Made by a program: the position numbers and the translations under genes. A DNA stretch of 64,000 nucleotides, from positions 1-64,000 of the forward strand of contig NZ_JASISS010000011.1 of the NCBI RefSeq assembly GCF_030063195.1. The letters are read 5' to 3'. Shown here piece after piece: positions 8,632-16,610 of this stretch. This stretch comes from Cryobacterium sp. PH31-AA6 (lineage in GTDB: Bacteria > Actinomycetota > Actinomycetes > Actinomycetales > Microbacteriaceae). Below the pieces are notes generated by a model, which worked only from the letters and a program-made list of their open reading frames with translations, had not been told where the DNA came from and did not search any database. Numbering within the stretch: the stretch's first letter is position 1; every line of letters begins with the position of its first letter.

Positions 8632-9548
8632 CCGGCACGGCCAACACCGCCCGCGAGGCGCTTCGGCGCCAGCAGGCCTTCACCGCGGCCGATGAGGCCG
8701 CACTCGAGGGCCTCATCGCCGTGCGCCCGGCCGCGGCGGCCCCTCGGCCGGCACCGGTCTGGGACGACGCCACGGTGCTCGAGCACACAGCGGTGGGCGA
8801 TCGCTACCGCCGCCTGCTCCTGGCCACCGGCACGATCGCCCGCACGGCGCTCGCCGGGGCTTTCCTGATGATCACGGTTCCGCCCAGCGGCGGCGAACGG
8901 ATCCTGCTGCCCCGCCCGATGGCGATCCACCGACGGCACCCTGAGGCCGGGACCGTGGAGGTCATCTACGGGATCGCAGGCCGCGGCACCACCGCGCTCG
9001 CCGATGTCGGCGTGGGGGAGCGCCTCCTCGTCACCGGGCCGCTCGGCCGCGGGTTCGAGTACCCGCCGGGCGCGCGCACGGCCCTGCTGATCGGACGCGG
9101 GGTCGGCGTCTGCGCCGTCATGGGCTCGGTCGAGGATGCCGCGGCGCAGGGCATCGAGGCCACCGTCGTGCTCAGCGGGCGCAGCCTGCCCGACCTGATC
9201 GGCGTCGCCGACTGCGCCGAACTGGGGGCCGCGGTCATCGCGGTCACCGACGACGACGGTTCGAGTGGCATCCCCGCACTCGGCGAACGGCTCCGGGCCG
9301 AGTTCGGCACCCGCCCGCCGGCGGTCATCCTGGTCTGCGGCGCGGGCGTGCTCGCCCGCCTGGCAGCAGAGCTCGGCGCCGAATGGGGCGTTCCGGTGCA
9401 GGTCTCGCTCGAGGCGCACATGGCCTGCGGCCTCGGCTACTGCCACGGTTGCGCCGCGCCGGTCGCCACCGGCGCGGAGGTCGAGGGGCCGCTGGTCTGC
9501 GTCGACGGTCCCGTCTTCGACGCCGTGCTCCCCGGCTCGGCGCGCTGA
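8628..9548 (+). CDS. pyrK: Dihydroorotate dehydrogenase electron-transfer subunit
   Basis: 306 aa ferredoxin-reductase-like protein: FAD-binding beta-barrel (about 45-150), NAD-binding Rossmann part (ALLIGRGVGVCAVM region) and a C-terminal [2Fe-2S] site with C267-x4-C272-x2-C275-x15-C291 (MACGLGYCHGC ... VCVDGPVF), the arrangement of PyrK/PyrDII. It should pass electrons from PyrD FMN to NAD+. The ATG overlaps the pyrD stop as ATGA, so translation is coupled. It is longer than the usual ~260 aa, mainly through an N-terminal extension of about 40 residues. The intergenic region after it leads into the pnp leader. Confidence 0.88.
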   Translation: MTGTANTAREALRRQQAFTAADEAALEGLIAVRPAAAAPRPAPVWDDATVLEHTAVGDRYRRLLLATGTIARTALAGAFLMITVPPSGGERILLPRPMAIHRRHPEAGTVEVIYGIAGRGTTALADVGVGERLLVTGPLGRGFEYPPGARTALLIGRGVGVCAVMGSVEDAAAQGIEATVVLSGRSLPDLIGVADCAELGAAVIAVTDDDGSSGIPALGERLRAEFGTRPPAVILVCGAGVLARLAAELGAEWGVPVQVSLEAHMACGLGYCHGCAAPVATGAEVEGPLVCVDGPVFDAVLPGSAR

Positions 9549-9599
9549 GCGCACCCGGTGCCGCCCGCCGTGCCAACCGGCAATCGGGAGGCGCTCTGT

Positions 9600-9745
9600 T
9601 AGACTGGTGGAGGTCAATCTCCGGATTGGCCGAACAAACGGAGCAGGTCGGCGGAACGCTGGCCCTCGGTGGTGGTTTCCCAACGCAGGTGGCAGCATCC
9701 GCGGATGGTGAACTTCTACTGGTGGCCAGCTCGAGCACAGAGTGA
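9600..9745 (+). ncRNA. Structured 5' leader of pnp (Actino-pnp-like motif)
   Basis: The 330-bp gap before pnp begins with an extended -10 (TAGACT, 9600-9605), so the transcript should start near 9612. Downstream is a conserved-looking fold: GCTGGCC (9658-9664) pairs with GGCCAGC (9724-9730), enclosing a hairpin CATCCGCGGATG at 9696-9707 and GGTGGTGGTTTCCCAACGC. The Actino-pnp RNA motif is known from 5' UTRs of actinobacterial exoribonuclease genes and is thought to serve autoregulation. Position and stem layout fit; identity to that family was not tested. From about 9746 to the RBS at 9861 I see nothing further. Confidence 0.65.
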
Positions 9746-9878
9746 CGCGCCCACGCCGGTTGAGATATCAACCGCACGAGTCGCGCACCGGCAGTGTCGT
9801 TCTGCCTGATTCCCGCTCAGACGCCCCACTCGCGCGCCATACGGGCAAACGAGTCTAAAAAAAGGAGAGAACCCCCAT

Positions 9879-12152
9879 ATGGAGGGTCCAGAAATCACGT
9901 TCGCCGAAACCGTTATCGATAACGGCAAGTACGGAACTCGCACCATCCGCTTCGAAACCGGCCGTCTCGCGCAGCAGGCGCAGGGCTCAGCCGCCGCCTA
10001 CATCGACGAAGAGACCATGCTGCTCTCCGCGACGAGCGCGAGCAAGAACCCCAAGGAGAACTTCGACTTCTTCCCGCTGACCATCGACGTGGAAGAGCGC
10101 ATGTACGCTGCCGGCCGCATCCCGGGCAGCTTCTTCCGCCGCGAAGGTCGCCCGTCGACCGAGGCCATCCTCACCTGCCGTCTGATCGACCGGCCGCTGC
10201 GCCCGTCGTTCGTCGACGGTCTCCGCAACGAGATCCAGGTTGTCGTGACCGTGCTGGCCATCGCGCCGGACGAGTACTACGACGTGCTCGCGATCAACGC
10301 CGCGTCGATGTCGACCCAGCTCGCCGGCCTCCCGTTCTCCGGCCCGATCGGTGGCGTTCGCGTCGCTCTCATCCCCGATGAGAACGGCTCCGGCCAGTGG
10401 GTCGCGTTCCCGAAGCACTCGCAGATCGTCGACGCCGTGTTCAGCATGGTCGTCGCCGGCCGCGTTGTGACCGACGCGAACGGCGCGCAGGATGTCGCGA
10501 TCATGATGATCGAGGCCGAAGCCACCGACAACGCGTGGAACCTCATCAAGGGCGGCGCCATCAAGCCGAACGAAGAGGTCATCGCCGAGGGCATCGAAGC
10601 ATCGAAGCCGTTCATCAAGCAGCTCATCGAAGCGCAGCAGAAGGTTGCCGCCTCGGCCGCCAAGCCGACCGGCGCCTACCCGGTGTTCCCGTCCTACCAG
10701 CCGGCCACCTACGACGCCGTCGCCGCTCTCGCGTACGACCAGCTGAAGGCCGTCTACCAGATCGCGGACAAGATCGAGCGCCAGAACGCGGATGACGCGC
10801 TCAAGGCAACCGTCAAGGACGCCATCGCCGCGAAGGTCGAAGCCGGCGAGCTCGAAGCCGGCGCCAACGCGCAGGTTTCCGCCGCGTACAAGTCGGTCAC
10901 CAAGCTCGTCGTGCGCTCGCGCGTGCTCAACGAGGGCATCCGCATCGACGGCCGTGGGCTCGCGGACATCCGCCCGCTCGACGCCGAGGTTGCCATCATC
11001 CCGCGCGTGCACGGTTCGGCGATCTTCCAGCGCGGCGAGACCCAGATCCTGGGTGTCACCACGCTGAACATGCTCAAGCTCGAGCAGACGATCGACTCCC
11101 TGAGCCCGGTCACCAAGAAGCGCTACATGCACAACTACAACTTCCCGCCCTACTCGACCGGTGAAACCGGCCGCGTCGGAACGCCCAAGCGCCGCGAGAT
11201 CGGCCACGGAGCGCTCGCTGAGCGTGCCCTGGTTCCCGTGCTGCCGACGCGTGAGGAATTCCCCTACGCGATCCGTCAGGTGTCTGAGGCTCTCAGCTCC
11301 AACGGTTCGACCTCGATGGGTTCCGTCTGTGCATCCACCCTCTCGCTGCTCAACGCCGGAGTGCCGCTGCGCGCCCCGGTCGCCGGCATCGCGATGGGCC
11401 TGATCAGCGACACGGTTGACGGAAAGACCCGCTACGCGGCCCTGACCGACATCCTCGGCGCCGAAGACGCCCTCGGCGACATGGACTTCAAGGTTGCCGG
11501 CACGAGTGAATTCGTCACTGCGATCCAGCTGGACACGAAGCTCGACGGCATCCCCGCGTCGGTGCTCGCCGGCGCGCTCACCCAGGCCAAGGATGCTCGT
11601 TCGACCATCCTCGCCGTGCTGAACGCCGCCATCGATGCCCCGGACGAGATGGCCCCGACCGCGCCCCGCGTGATCAGCGTGCAGATCCCCGTCGACAAGA
11701 TCGGCGAGCTGATCGGCCCGAAGGGCAAGACGATCAACGGGATCCAGGACGAGACCGGCGCCGACATCTCCATCGAGGAGGACGGCACCGTGTACATCGG
11801 CGCCGTCGACGGACCGTCCGCTGAGGCCGCCCGTGCCATGGTCAACTCCATCGCGAACCCGACCAACCCCGAGGTCGGTGAGCAGTTCCTCGGCACCGTG
11901 GTGAAGATCGCCGCCTTCGGCGCGTTCGTCTCGCTGCTCCCGGGCAAGGACGGCCTGCTGCACATCAGCGAGGTGCGCAAGCTCGCCGGTGGCAAGCGGG
12001 TGGAGAACGTCGAAGACGTGCTCGGCGTGGGCCAGAAGGTCCTCGTGGAGATCACCAAGATTGACGACCGTGGCAAGCTTTCGCTCGCCCCGGTTCTCGA
12101 AGAGTCGGCCGACGCCGACTCGGCGGACGCATCGGTCACCACCGAGGCGTAG
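9879..12152 (+). CDS. pnp: Polyribonucleotide nucleotidyltransferase (PNPase)
   Basis: 757 aa. Two RNase PH domains separated by the alpha-helical domain, then a KH domain starting near residue 602 ([17 protein letters not shown] with GxxG) and an S1 domain from about 666 ([25 protein letters not shown] split motif). It degrades RNA 3'->5' phosphorolytically and takes part in mRNA turnover, here alongside two RNase J proteins in the same window. Start ATG 9879 follows AAAAAAAGGAGAG. A terminator follows the gene, and a structured leader precedes it. The neighbour expected downstream in many actinobacteria, the M16 peptidase, is instead 30 kb away. Confidence 0.98.
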   Translation: MEGPEITFAETVIDNGKYGTRTIRFETGRLAQQAQGSAAAYIDEETMLLSATSASKNPKENFDFFPLTIDVEERMYAAGRIPGSFFRREGRPSTEAILTCRLIDRPLRPSFVDGLRNEIQVVVTVLAIAPDEYYDVLAINAASMSTQLAGLPFSGPIGGVRVALIPDENGSGQWVAFPKHSQIVDAVFSMVVAGRVVTDANGAQDVAIMMIEAEATDNAWNLIKGGAIKPNEEVIAEGIEASKPFIKQLIEAQQKVAASAAKPTGAYPVFPSYQPATYDAVAALAYDQLKAVYQIADKIERQNADDALKATVKDAIAAKVEAGELEAGANAQVSAAYKSVTKLVVRSRVLNEGIRIDGRGLADIRPLDAEVAIIPRVHGSAIFQRGETQILGVTTLNMLKLEQTIDSLSPVTKKRYMHNYNFPPYSTGETGRVGTPKRREIGHGALAERALVPVLPTREEFPYAIRQVSEALSSNGSTSMGSVCASTLSLLNAGVPLRAPVAGIAMGLISDTVDGKTRYAALTDILGAEDALGDMDFKVAGTSEFVTAIQLDTKLDGIPASVLAGALTQAKDARSTILAVLNAAIDAPDEMAPTAPRVISVQIPVDKIGELIGPKGKTINGIQDETGADISIEEDGTVYIGAVDGPSAEAARAMVNSIANPTNPEVGEQFLGTVVKIAAFGAFVSLLPGKDGLLHISEVRKLAGGKRVENVEDVLGVGQKVLVEITKIDDRGKLSLAPVLEESADADSADASVTTEA

Positions 12153-12200
12153 TCTGGAAGTTCTACCGACAACCTCTCGCCAGGTTAGTCGGTTAGACGG

Positions 12201-12234
12201 AAAGCCCGTCCTGCTCCGGCAGGGCGGGCTTTTT
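12201..12234 (+). terminator. Intrinsic terminator of pnp
   Basis: Stem AAAGCCCGTCCTGC / GCAGGGCGGGCTTT with a TCCG loop (one G-T pair), running into TTTTT, 48 bp after the pnp stop. Confidence 0.85.
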
Positions 12235-12484
12235 CGCGTTCTCGGCACTGTTCCTTGCCTCGTCGCTCGTCGCTCGTCGCTCGTGGCTCGCGTCGCGGAA
12301 GCCGGCCCGCGGCCCGCGCCGCGCCGGCTTCTCGGCGGCGTGCCATGAGCGCCGCGCGCGCCTTTGGCGGGCTCGGAGCAAATTTGCGGGATTCCTGGGA
12401 TAATATGGCTGCGCACCCGCTCCCGTCCCCCCACGGTCGAGCGGGTGTTTCATCTGCGGGCCGCGGGGGCGGCCCCGGCCGGAA
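12235..12484. other. Gene-free stretch with heptamer repeats and a second hairpin
   Basis: No gene is seen. Three exact CGTCGCT units and one CGTGGCT unit are tandem at 12261-12288. An AT-rich patch (CAAATTTGC, GATAATATGG) lies at 12379-12408. A 9-bp stem CACCCGCTC (12414-12422) / GAGCGGGTG (12439-12447) followed by TTT could stop plus-strand readthrough before the convergent HTH gene. Confidence 0.5.
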
Positions 12485-12907
12485 TCACTCGTCCAGGAGT
12501 TCGGTGATCGAACGGAGCATCTCGGGGGAGACATCGCCGAGGGTGCGAGCCGCGAAACTGACGACGCGCTTGGCCCGGAGCTTCTTCACGAAGGCGAGCT
12601 GGGCATCCACCCGTTCCGGGATGTCGTCGTCGGAGCCGAGCAGGTAGGCGGGCGGGATGCGGAAGAACGCGGCGATGCCGGACAGCAGCGCTACGTCGGT
12701 GACCAGCGGGCCGGTGCCGGCGATCATGTAGGCCCAGCGTGCGCGGGAGAGCGAGAGACCGCGCTCGCCCAGGCCCTCCGCGATCGCCCGGTACGTGTAT
12801 GGGGTGTTGCCCTCGGCGACGACAACATCGAGCAGGAGGTTGAGCTTGCGGGCAAGCTCCTGCTGGGGGGTGAGGGCCGGGTCGGACGGCACGAGGGGGG
12901 TGATCAT
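12485..12907 (-). CDS. EspR-like / XRE helix-turn-helix protein
   Basis: 140 aa. N-terminal half has an HTH of the type in which the first helices are joined by a loop (KLNLLLDVVVAEG ... YTYRAIAEGLGERGLSLS), then ALLSGIAAFFRIPPAYLLG, a block characteristic of EspR-like and XRE regulators from actinobacteria. The C-terminal half (about 80-140) is helical and could dimerise. Its ATG overlaps the stop of the membrane-protein gene (ATGA), and it is the last gene of the cassette with the ImmA/IrrE-like peptidase. In other ImmA/XRE pairs the peptidase cleaves the repressor; whether that holds here is inference. The duplicated GACATGTC sequence before the cassette is a candidate binding site. Confidence 0.75.
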   Translation of the reverse strand: MITPLVPSDPALTPQQELARKLNLLLDVVVAEGNTPYTYRAIAEGLGERGLSLSRARWAYMIAGTGPLVTDVALLSGIAAFFRIPPAYLLGSDDDIPERVDAQLAFVKKLRAKRVVSFAARTLGDVSPEMLRSITELLDE

Positions 12908-13989
12908 GGCTTCAGCCTCTCGGGCGCGTCGGGTGCACGGGCGGCGCTAATCTCGCTCGCCGGGTCCGCGCCGGCCCGGACCGGAGTGAGGCGCCGGCGG
13001 GGCTCGTCCGCCCGCTCGGCGTGGGTGTGCCGCTCGACCGCCTCGAGGAGGGCGCGTTCGGCCGGAGTGGCGTCCTGCGGGTGGAGAAGCAGGCTGTCGC
13101 GCACCTCGACGTAGCGCCGGTAGAGACGCGCTCCCGGCTCACGTGCGAGGGCGAGGAACAGGCGAGGCGCAGCCGCTTCGAGGCTGAGCTCGGGGGAGTC
13201 CGCGATCAGCCGTTCCCAGAGCGGTGTGATGCGCAGGAGGAGTGCCCGCTCTCGCAGGCTTCGCTGCACCGACGCGACGCTGTCCACCGCGGTCGTCAGG
13301 CCCAGGCCGATGGCGAGACAGATCGGGGCCGTGATCAATGCCGCGAAATACGGCACCCTGGACCAGTTGGTGAATGCCTCGTCCTGGTGCAGGCTCGACA
13401 TTGTCGCGTTGGTCAGGCTCACCACGGAATAGACCAGAACTCCGAGGCAGCCGACGGCCACGAAGGCGAGGGAAACCCTGGTCACCCTTCGGCGCTGCCT
13501 AGGCAGGTCGGCCAGACACGCGCGTGCGACGGAAACGGAGAAATAGGCGAGAGCGATCCACGTGGTCGAGGCATACAGCGTGTAGTCCCAGCGGCTGACG
13601 AACATGTGTTGGATGCCGTCCGTGAGACGCCAGTCGCTGCCGAAGAACAGGGCAGCCTGAACGGCGATGATGACAAGGCCGACGGCGATGGTGCCCCGTT
13701 GCCTCGCACGGGTGATTCCGCCTTCGACCGTGGCATCCTGCACGAGGCTGTCGACCAGGGCCAGTGCGATGATGGCGAAAGCGTGGAAGACGAAATAGGT
13801 GATGTTCACGCCCCCGATGGCGGGATCGACGATATCGTAGATGGGCGCTGGCTGCAGGGTCATCGCGGCCGCAAAGACGACCAGGAACCAGAACAGCAGC
13901 AGTCGGCGGCCATGCAGGGCGGCCTTCAGGCAGAGGAGCGCGGCAACCCAGAGGAGACCAGCCATGCCGATCTGGATGGCGCCCAGCAT
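12904..13989 (-). CDS. Seven-helix membrane protein with cytoplasmic tail (MAB_1171c-like)
   Basis: 361 aa. About seven hydrophobic segments fill residues 1-235 (for example IGMAGLLWVAALLCL, FHAFAIIALALVDSL, GTIAVGLVIIAVQAALFFG), followed by a charged, probably cytoplasmic tail of about 125 residues rich in Arg and Glu. It resembles the actinobacterial MAB_1171c family annotated as putative transporters, whose function is unknown to me beyond that name. Start ATG overlaps the peptidase stop by one base (TGATG) and its own stop overlaps the HTH gene (ATGA), so all three are translationally coupled. Topology with a tail larger than typical loops suggests a receptor as much as a transporter. Confidence 0.75.
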   Translation of the reverse strand: MLGAIQIGMAGLLWVAALLCLKAALHGRRLLLFWFLVVFAAAMTLQPAPIYDIVDPAIGGVNITYFVFHAFAIIALALVDSLVQDATVEGGITRARQRGTIAVGLVIIAVQAALFFGSDWRLTDGIQHMFVSRWDYTLYASTTWIALAYFSVSVARACLADLPRQRRRVTRVSLAFVAVGCLGVLVYSVVSLTNATMSSLHQDEAFTNWSRVPYFAALITAPICLAIGLGLTTAVDSVASVQRSLRERALLLRITPLWERLIADSPELSLEAAAPRLFLALAREPGARLYRRYVEVRDSLLLHPQDATPAERALLEAVERHTHAERADEPRRRLTPVRAGADPASEISAARAPDAPERLKP

Positions 13990-14483
13990 CAGAGCACCCT
14001 TCCGAACCCGGTGCGCGGGCCGATGCGGGCATCGGTGCGATCGCCCAACATGACCAGGGCGAGTTCGTCGCCGATGGCCTCGGCGAGGGCCTCCTGCTCG
14101 TCGGTGAAGCTGCTCCGGGAGAGCGCGTGCACGATCGCGTCCATCGGGATCAGCGGCGCCAGCAGCGCGACACGTTCGGCCGGGAGGAGTTCCTTCTCAT
14201 GCCGGAGGATCATGTGCCCGTACTCGTGGTTGATGAACTGCTGGCGGTGCACGGCCGATTCGGTCGGCGCGTAGTGCACCCGTTCGAAGTCCTCGCCCGC
14301 GATCTCCAGCCACAGTCCGCAGACCCCGGACGTGACCATCTGGGCACTGGCGGGTCGGATCACGATGCGTTTCCGGCGCAGGCCCTCCATGTGACTGTGC
14401 AGAGTGTCGGCCGTGAGCGGCCGCGGCAGGTCGAGGTCGGCGACCAGTTGGCGGGCCCGCTCCCGGCGTTCTTCGCGCTTCAC
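13989..14483 (-). CDS. ImmA/IrrE family metallopeptidase
   Basis: 164 aa. Zinc-peptidase motif HEYGH at residues 86-90 with a downstream acidic helix containing E131 and E135 (DEQEALAEAIGDEL) for the third ligand, the layout of ImmA/IrrE (COG2856) proteins. Such peptidases cleave or inactivate XRE-type repressors in ICEBs1 (ImmA/ImmR) and Deinococcus (IrrE/DdrO). No signal peptide. Start is GTG 14483 preceded by ACGGAG. It leads a three-gene operon with a membrane protein and an EspR-like HTH protein. No integrase, phage or conjugation gene is nearby, so this is a chromosomal cassette rather than an obvious mobile one. Confidence 0.85.
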   Translation of the reverse strand: MKREERRERARQLVADLDLPRPLTADTLHSHMEGLRRKRIVIRPASAQMVTSGVCGLWLEIAGEDFERVHYAPTESAVHRQQFINHEYGHMILRHEKELLPAERVALLAPLIPMDAIVHALSRSSFTDEQEALAEAIGDELALVMLGDRTDARIGPRTGFGRVL

Positions 14484-14523
14484 GCTGGTCTCCGTTTCGT
14501 GGGTCCGCGGCGTGTTGGCAAAC

Positions 14524-14573
14524 GTTGGACATGTCTAATTCGTGCTACCGTTGGATTCGGTTGGACATGTCTA
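14524..14573. promoter_or_regulatory. Duplicated operator-like sequence before the peptidase cassette
   Basis: GTTGGACATGTCTA occurs twice in the same orientation (14524-14537 and 14560-14573), 36 bp apart, each holding the 8-bp palindrome GACATGTC. Read toward the cassette, each also supplies TAGACA, a -10-like hexamer. Two more GTTGG units lie between and beside the copies. Most likely the control site of the cassette, perhaps bound by its own HTH protein. Confidence 0.6.
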
Positions 14574-14710
14574 GGCTACCGGTTTCCGGAACCGCCCGGA
14601 CCTCTGTGTGATCTGCGCGTCACGTGTCGGGCGAAAGCGGGGGGCATGTGGACGTTCGCGTGGCGCGGTGCGGTCGGGGTGGGACCGCACCGCATGCCCT
14701 GCCCATCTAT

Positions 14711-14739
14711 TTGAGAATATTGTAAATTAGCGATATGCT
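14711..14739 (+). promoter_or_regulatory. Promoter of the ArsR gene
   Basis: TTGAGA (14711-14716), 17-nt spacer, TATGCT (14734-14739). The transcription start is then expected at about 14746, which is the GTG start codon, so the mRNA would be leaderless. The spacer is AT-rich (ATATTGTAAATTAGCGA), unusual here and plausible as an ArsR operator. Confidence 0.7.
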
Positions 14740-14745
14740 CGGGTG

Positions 14746-15087
14746 GTGTCGACCACCGGACTGCCCATGGCCCTTCTCAAGGCCGAACTGTTCAAATCGC
14801 TCGGGCATCCCCTGCGTGTGCAGGTGCTCGAGCAGCTCGTCGGCGGCGAACGCTCCGTCGGCAGCCTGGCCGAGGCGCTCGGTTCCGAACTCTCCAATCT
14901 CTCGCAGCAGCTCGGCGTGCTCCGCCGGGCCGGGGTCGTCATCACCCGGCGCGAGGGCAACACGATCTACTACGGGCTGCGCGATCCGATGGTCGCCGAA
15001 TTGCTCGCGGTCGCCAAGCGGATGCTGGTGGCCACCCTCGAAGACTCCAACGCGCTCCTGCGCACGATCGAGCAGGACATTCCCTAG
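14746..15087 (+). CDS. ArsR family transcriptional regulator (Rv0081-like)
   Basis: 113 aa (114 from the adjacent GTG at 14743). Winged-helix ArsR fold: KAELFKSLGHPLRVQVLEQL, then the recognition helix region SNLSQQLGVLRRAGVV and the beta-wing REGNTIYYGL. No Cys pair of metal-sensing ArsR proteins is visible. Size and neighbourhood match Rv0081 of M. tuberculosis, a hypoxia-linked regulator that heads the Rv0082-Rv0087 operon. Here the gene instead converges on the operon from its 3' side, its stop lying 14 bp from the hycE-like stop. Control of the hydrogenase-like operon is inference from that parallel. Confidence 0.85.
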   Translation: MSTTGLPMALLKAELFKSLGHPLRVQVLEQLVGGERSVGSLAEALGSELSNLSQQLGVLRRAGVVITRREGNTIYYGLRDPMVAELLAVAKRMLVATLEDSNALLRTIEQDIP

Positions 15088-15101
15088 CCGTCCGGGAGGC
15101 G

Positions 15102-16610
15102 CTACAGGTCGTTCCCCGCGTAGGACTGGTTGAAGCTCTTGTTCACCAGGGGAAAGTCGGGCACGATCGTCTCTGCCAGCGCCACCGGAAGGGCCGGCCA
15201 GTTGAAGTAGGACGGATCGACGATCTTCACCCGGGTGAGGCGGCCGTCGGCGCCCAGCTCGGCCCGGTGGCAGATCGTGCCGCGCCAGCCCTCGACCAGG
15301 GAAACCCCGGCGCCAGGCCCGACGGGGTCGACCGCCCGGCCGCTGCCCAGTCGGCCGTCCAGGCGGCGGATGAGATCGGTCGCCACGGCGATGGATACCG
15401 CGAGTTCCCCAGCGCGCACCCGGTAGCGGCCGAGCACGTCCCCGCCGGTGTCCGTGACGACGTGGAACGCCTCGCCGAGGTCGACGAACGGATGGTCGCG
15501 GCGGGCATCCGCGTCGATGCCGGAGGCCCTCGCCACGTAGCCGAGCGTTCCCATCGCCTCGGCCTGAGCGGTCGGGAGGGGCGCGGTGCCGGTGAAGCGA
15601 TCCCGAACGATGGCGTGGCCGAGGGTGACGGCGATGATCTCCTGCATCTCGGCCCCAACCCGGTCGAGCTCGGCGGGGTCGGGGAGCGCGAGCACGGCGG
15701 CCCCGCCGATGGTCAGGCCGCCGCGGAGGTACCGGTGCCCGGTCACGGCCTGGTTCAGGCGGAGCAGGGTCTCCCTCAGCCGCTGGGTGTGGGAGTGCAC
15801 GATGCCGAAGCCGACGTCGTTGGCGAGACCGCCGAGGTCGGACACGTGGTTGTAGATGCGTTCGAGTTCGAGCAGGAGGGCGCGCAGCATCCGGTCCTCC
15901 TCGGAGACCTGGATGCCCGCGGCCGCCTCGACGGCCATCAGCCAGGCCACGGTGTGGCCGGCGACGGTGTCGCCGGTGACCTGTTCGGCCAGCTCAACCG
16001 CGTCGCGGGGGAGTCGGCCCTCGAAGAGCCGTTCGACGCCCCGGTGCATGTACCACTGGCGCGCTTCCATCCGCACGATGGTCTCGCCCACGACGGAGAA
16101 GCGGAAGTGGCCGGGGTCGATGATCCCGGCGTGGATGGGGCCGACCGCGATCTCGTAGACGCCGGGTCCCTCGACCTCGACGAACGGGAACGACTCGGTG
16201 TCGGGCAGGAACTCGGGATCGGCCATGGCGTCCCGGCGCATCGGGTACCAGCCGCGGGGCCAGTGGCCGTGCCGCACCAGTCGGAACGGCTGCGGGTGGT
16301 CGGCCGGGCGCACCCCGAACAGGTCGCGCATGCCCCGCTCGAAGTTGCCGGCCGGGTAGGAGAGATCGGCCAGGCTCGGCACCCAGGCGTCGTCGTAGGG
16401 CACCGGCACGACCAGATCGATCCGGCGGCGCGGGTACACGGCCGCGAAGGAATACACCACGCGCAGGGCGTCACCGTCGTCGTGGCAGGTGATGATCGCG
16501 AGCCGGTTCCCCTCCGAGAGCACGGCGGCGGCCTGCTCCCGGAGGTCGTCGCGAGCGACGGGGCGCACGTCGGGTTCCTGGGTCGGCTGGGTCGACATCG
16601 ACGGGGTCAT
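15102..16610 (-). CDS. hycE: Hydrogenase large-subunit-like protein without Ni ligands (HycE/Rv0087-like)
   Basis: 502 aa. An N-terminal NuoC-like domain (about 1-160) is fused to a NuoD/hydrogenase large-subunit-like domain. True [NiFe] enzymes carry RGxCxxC and a C-terminal DPCxxC. Here the first site reads HRGVERLFEGR near residue 188 and the C-terminus ends KSFNQSYAGNDL, both without Cys, so no Ni-Fe centre can be bound in the known way. It belongs with energy-converting hydrogenase-related complexes and complex I. ATG 16610 overlaps the hycQ stop (ATGA). It is the last gene of the operon. Electron donor and acceptor are unknown. Confidence 0.88.
   Translation of the reverse strand: MTPSMSTQPTQEPDVRPVARDDLREQAAAVLSEGNRLAIITCHDDGDALRVVYSFAAVYPRRRIDLVVPVPYDDAWVPSLADLSYPAGNFERGMRDLFGVRPADHPQPFRLVRHGHWPRGWYPMRRDAMADPEFLPDTESFPFVEVEGPGVYEIAVGPIHAGIIDPGHFRFSVVGETIVRMEARQWYMHRGVERLFEGRLPRDAVELAEQVTGDTVAGHTVAWLMAVEAAAGIQVSEEDRMLRALLLELERIYNHVSDLGGLANDVGFGIVHSHTQRLRETLLRLNQAVTGHRYLRGGLTIGGAAVLALPDPAELDRVGAEMQEIIAVTLGHAIVRDRFTGTAPLPTAQAEAMGTLGYVARASGIDADARRDHPFVDLGEAFHVVTDTGGDVLGRYRVRAGELAVSIAVATDLIRRLDGRLGSGRAVDPVGPGAGVSLVEGWRGTICHRAELGADGRLTRVKIVDPSYFNWPALPVALAETIVPDFPLVNKSFNQSYAGNDL

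Noticed and set aside
12379-12408. AT-rich patch with GATAAT as a promoter
   Set aside because: On either strand it points into the end of a gene or away from any start; no gene to drive.
9987-12434. 815-aa minus-strand open frame
   Set aside because: Complement of pnp; PNPase domains on the plus strand are unambiguous.
12485-14573. Integrative element or prophage switch (ImmA/ImmR type)
   Set aside because: No integrase, excisionase, replication or conjugation gene and no flanking att-like repeat was found.
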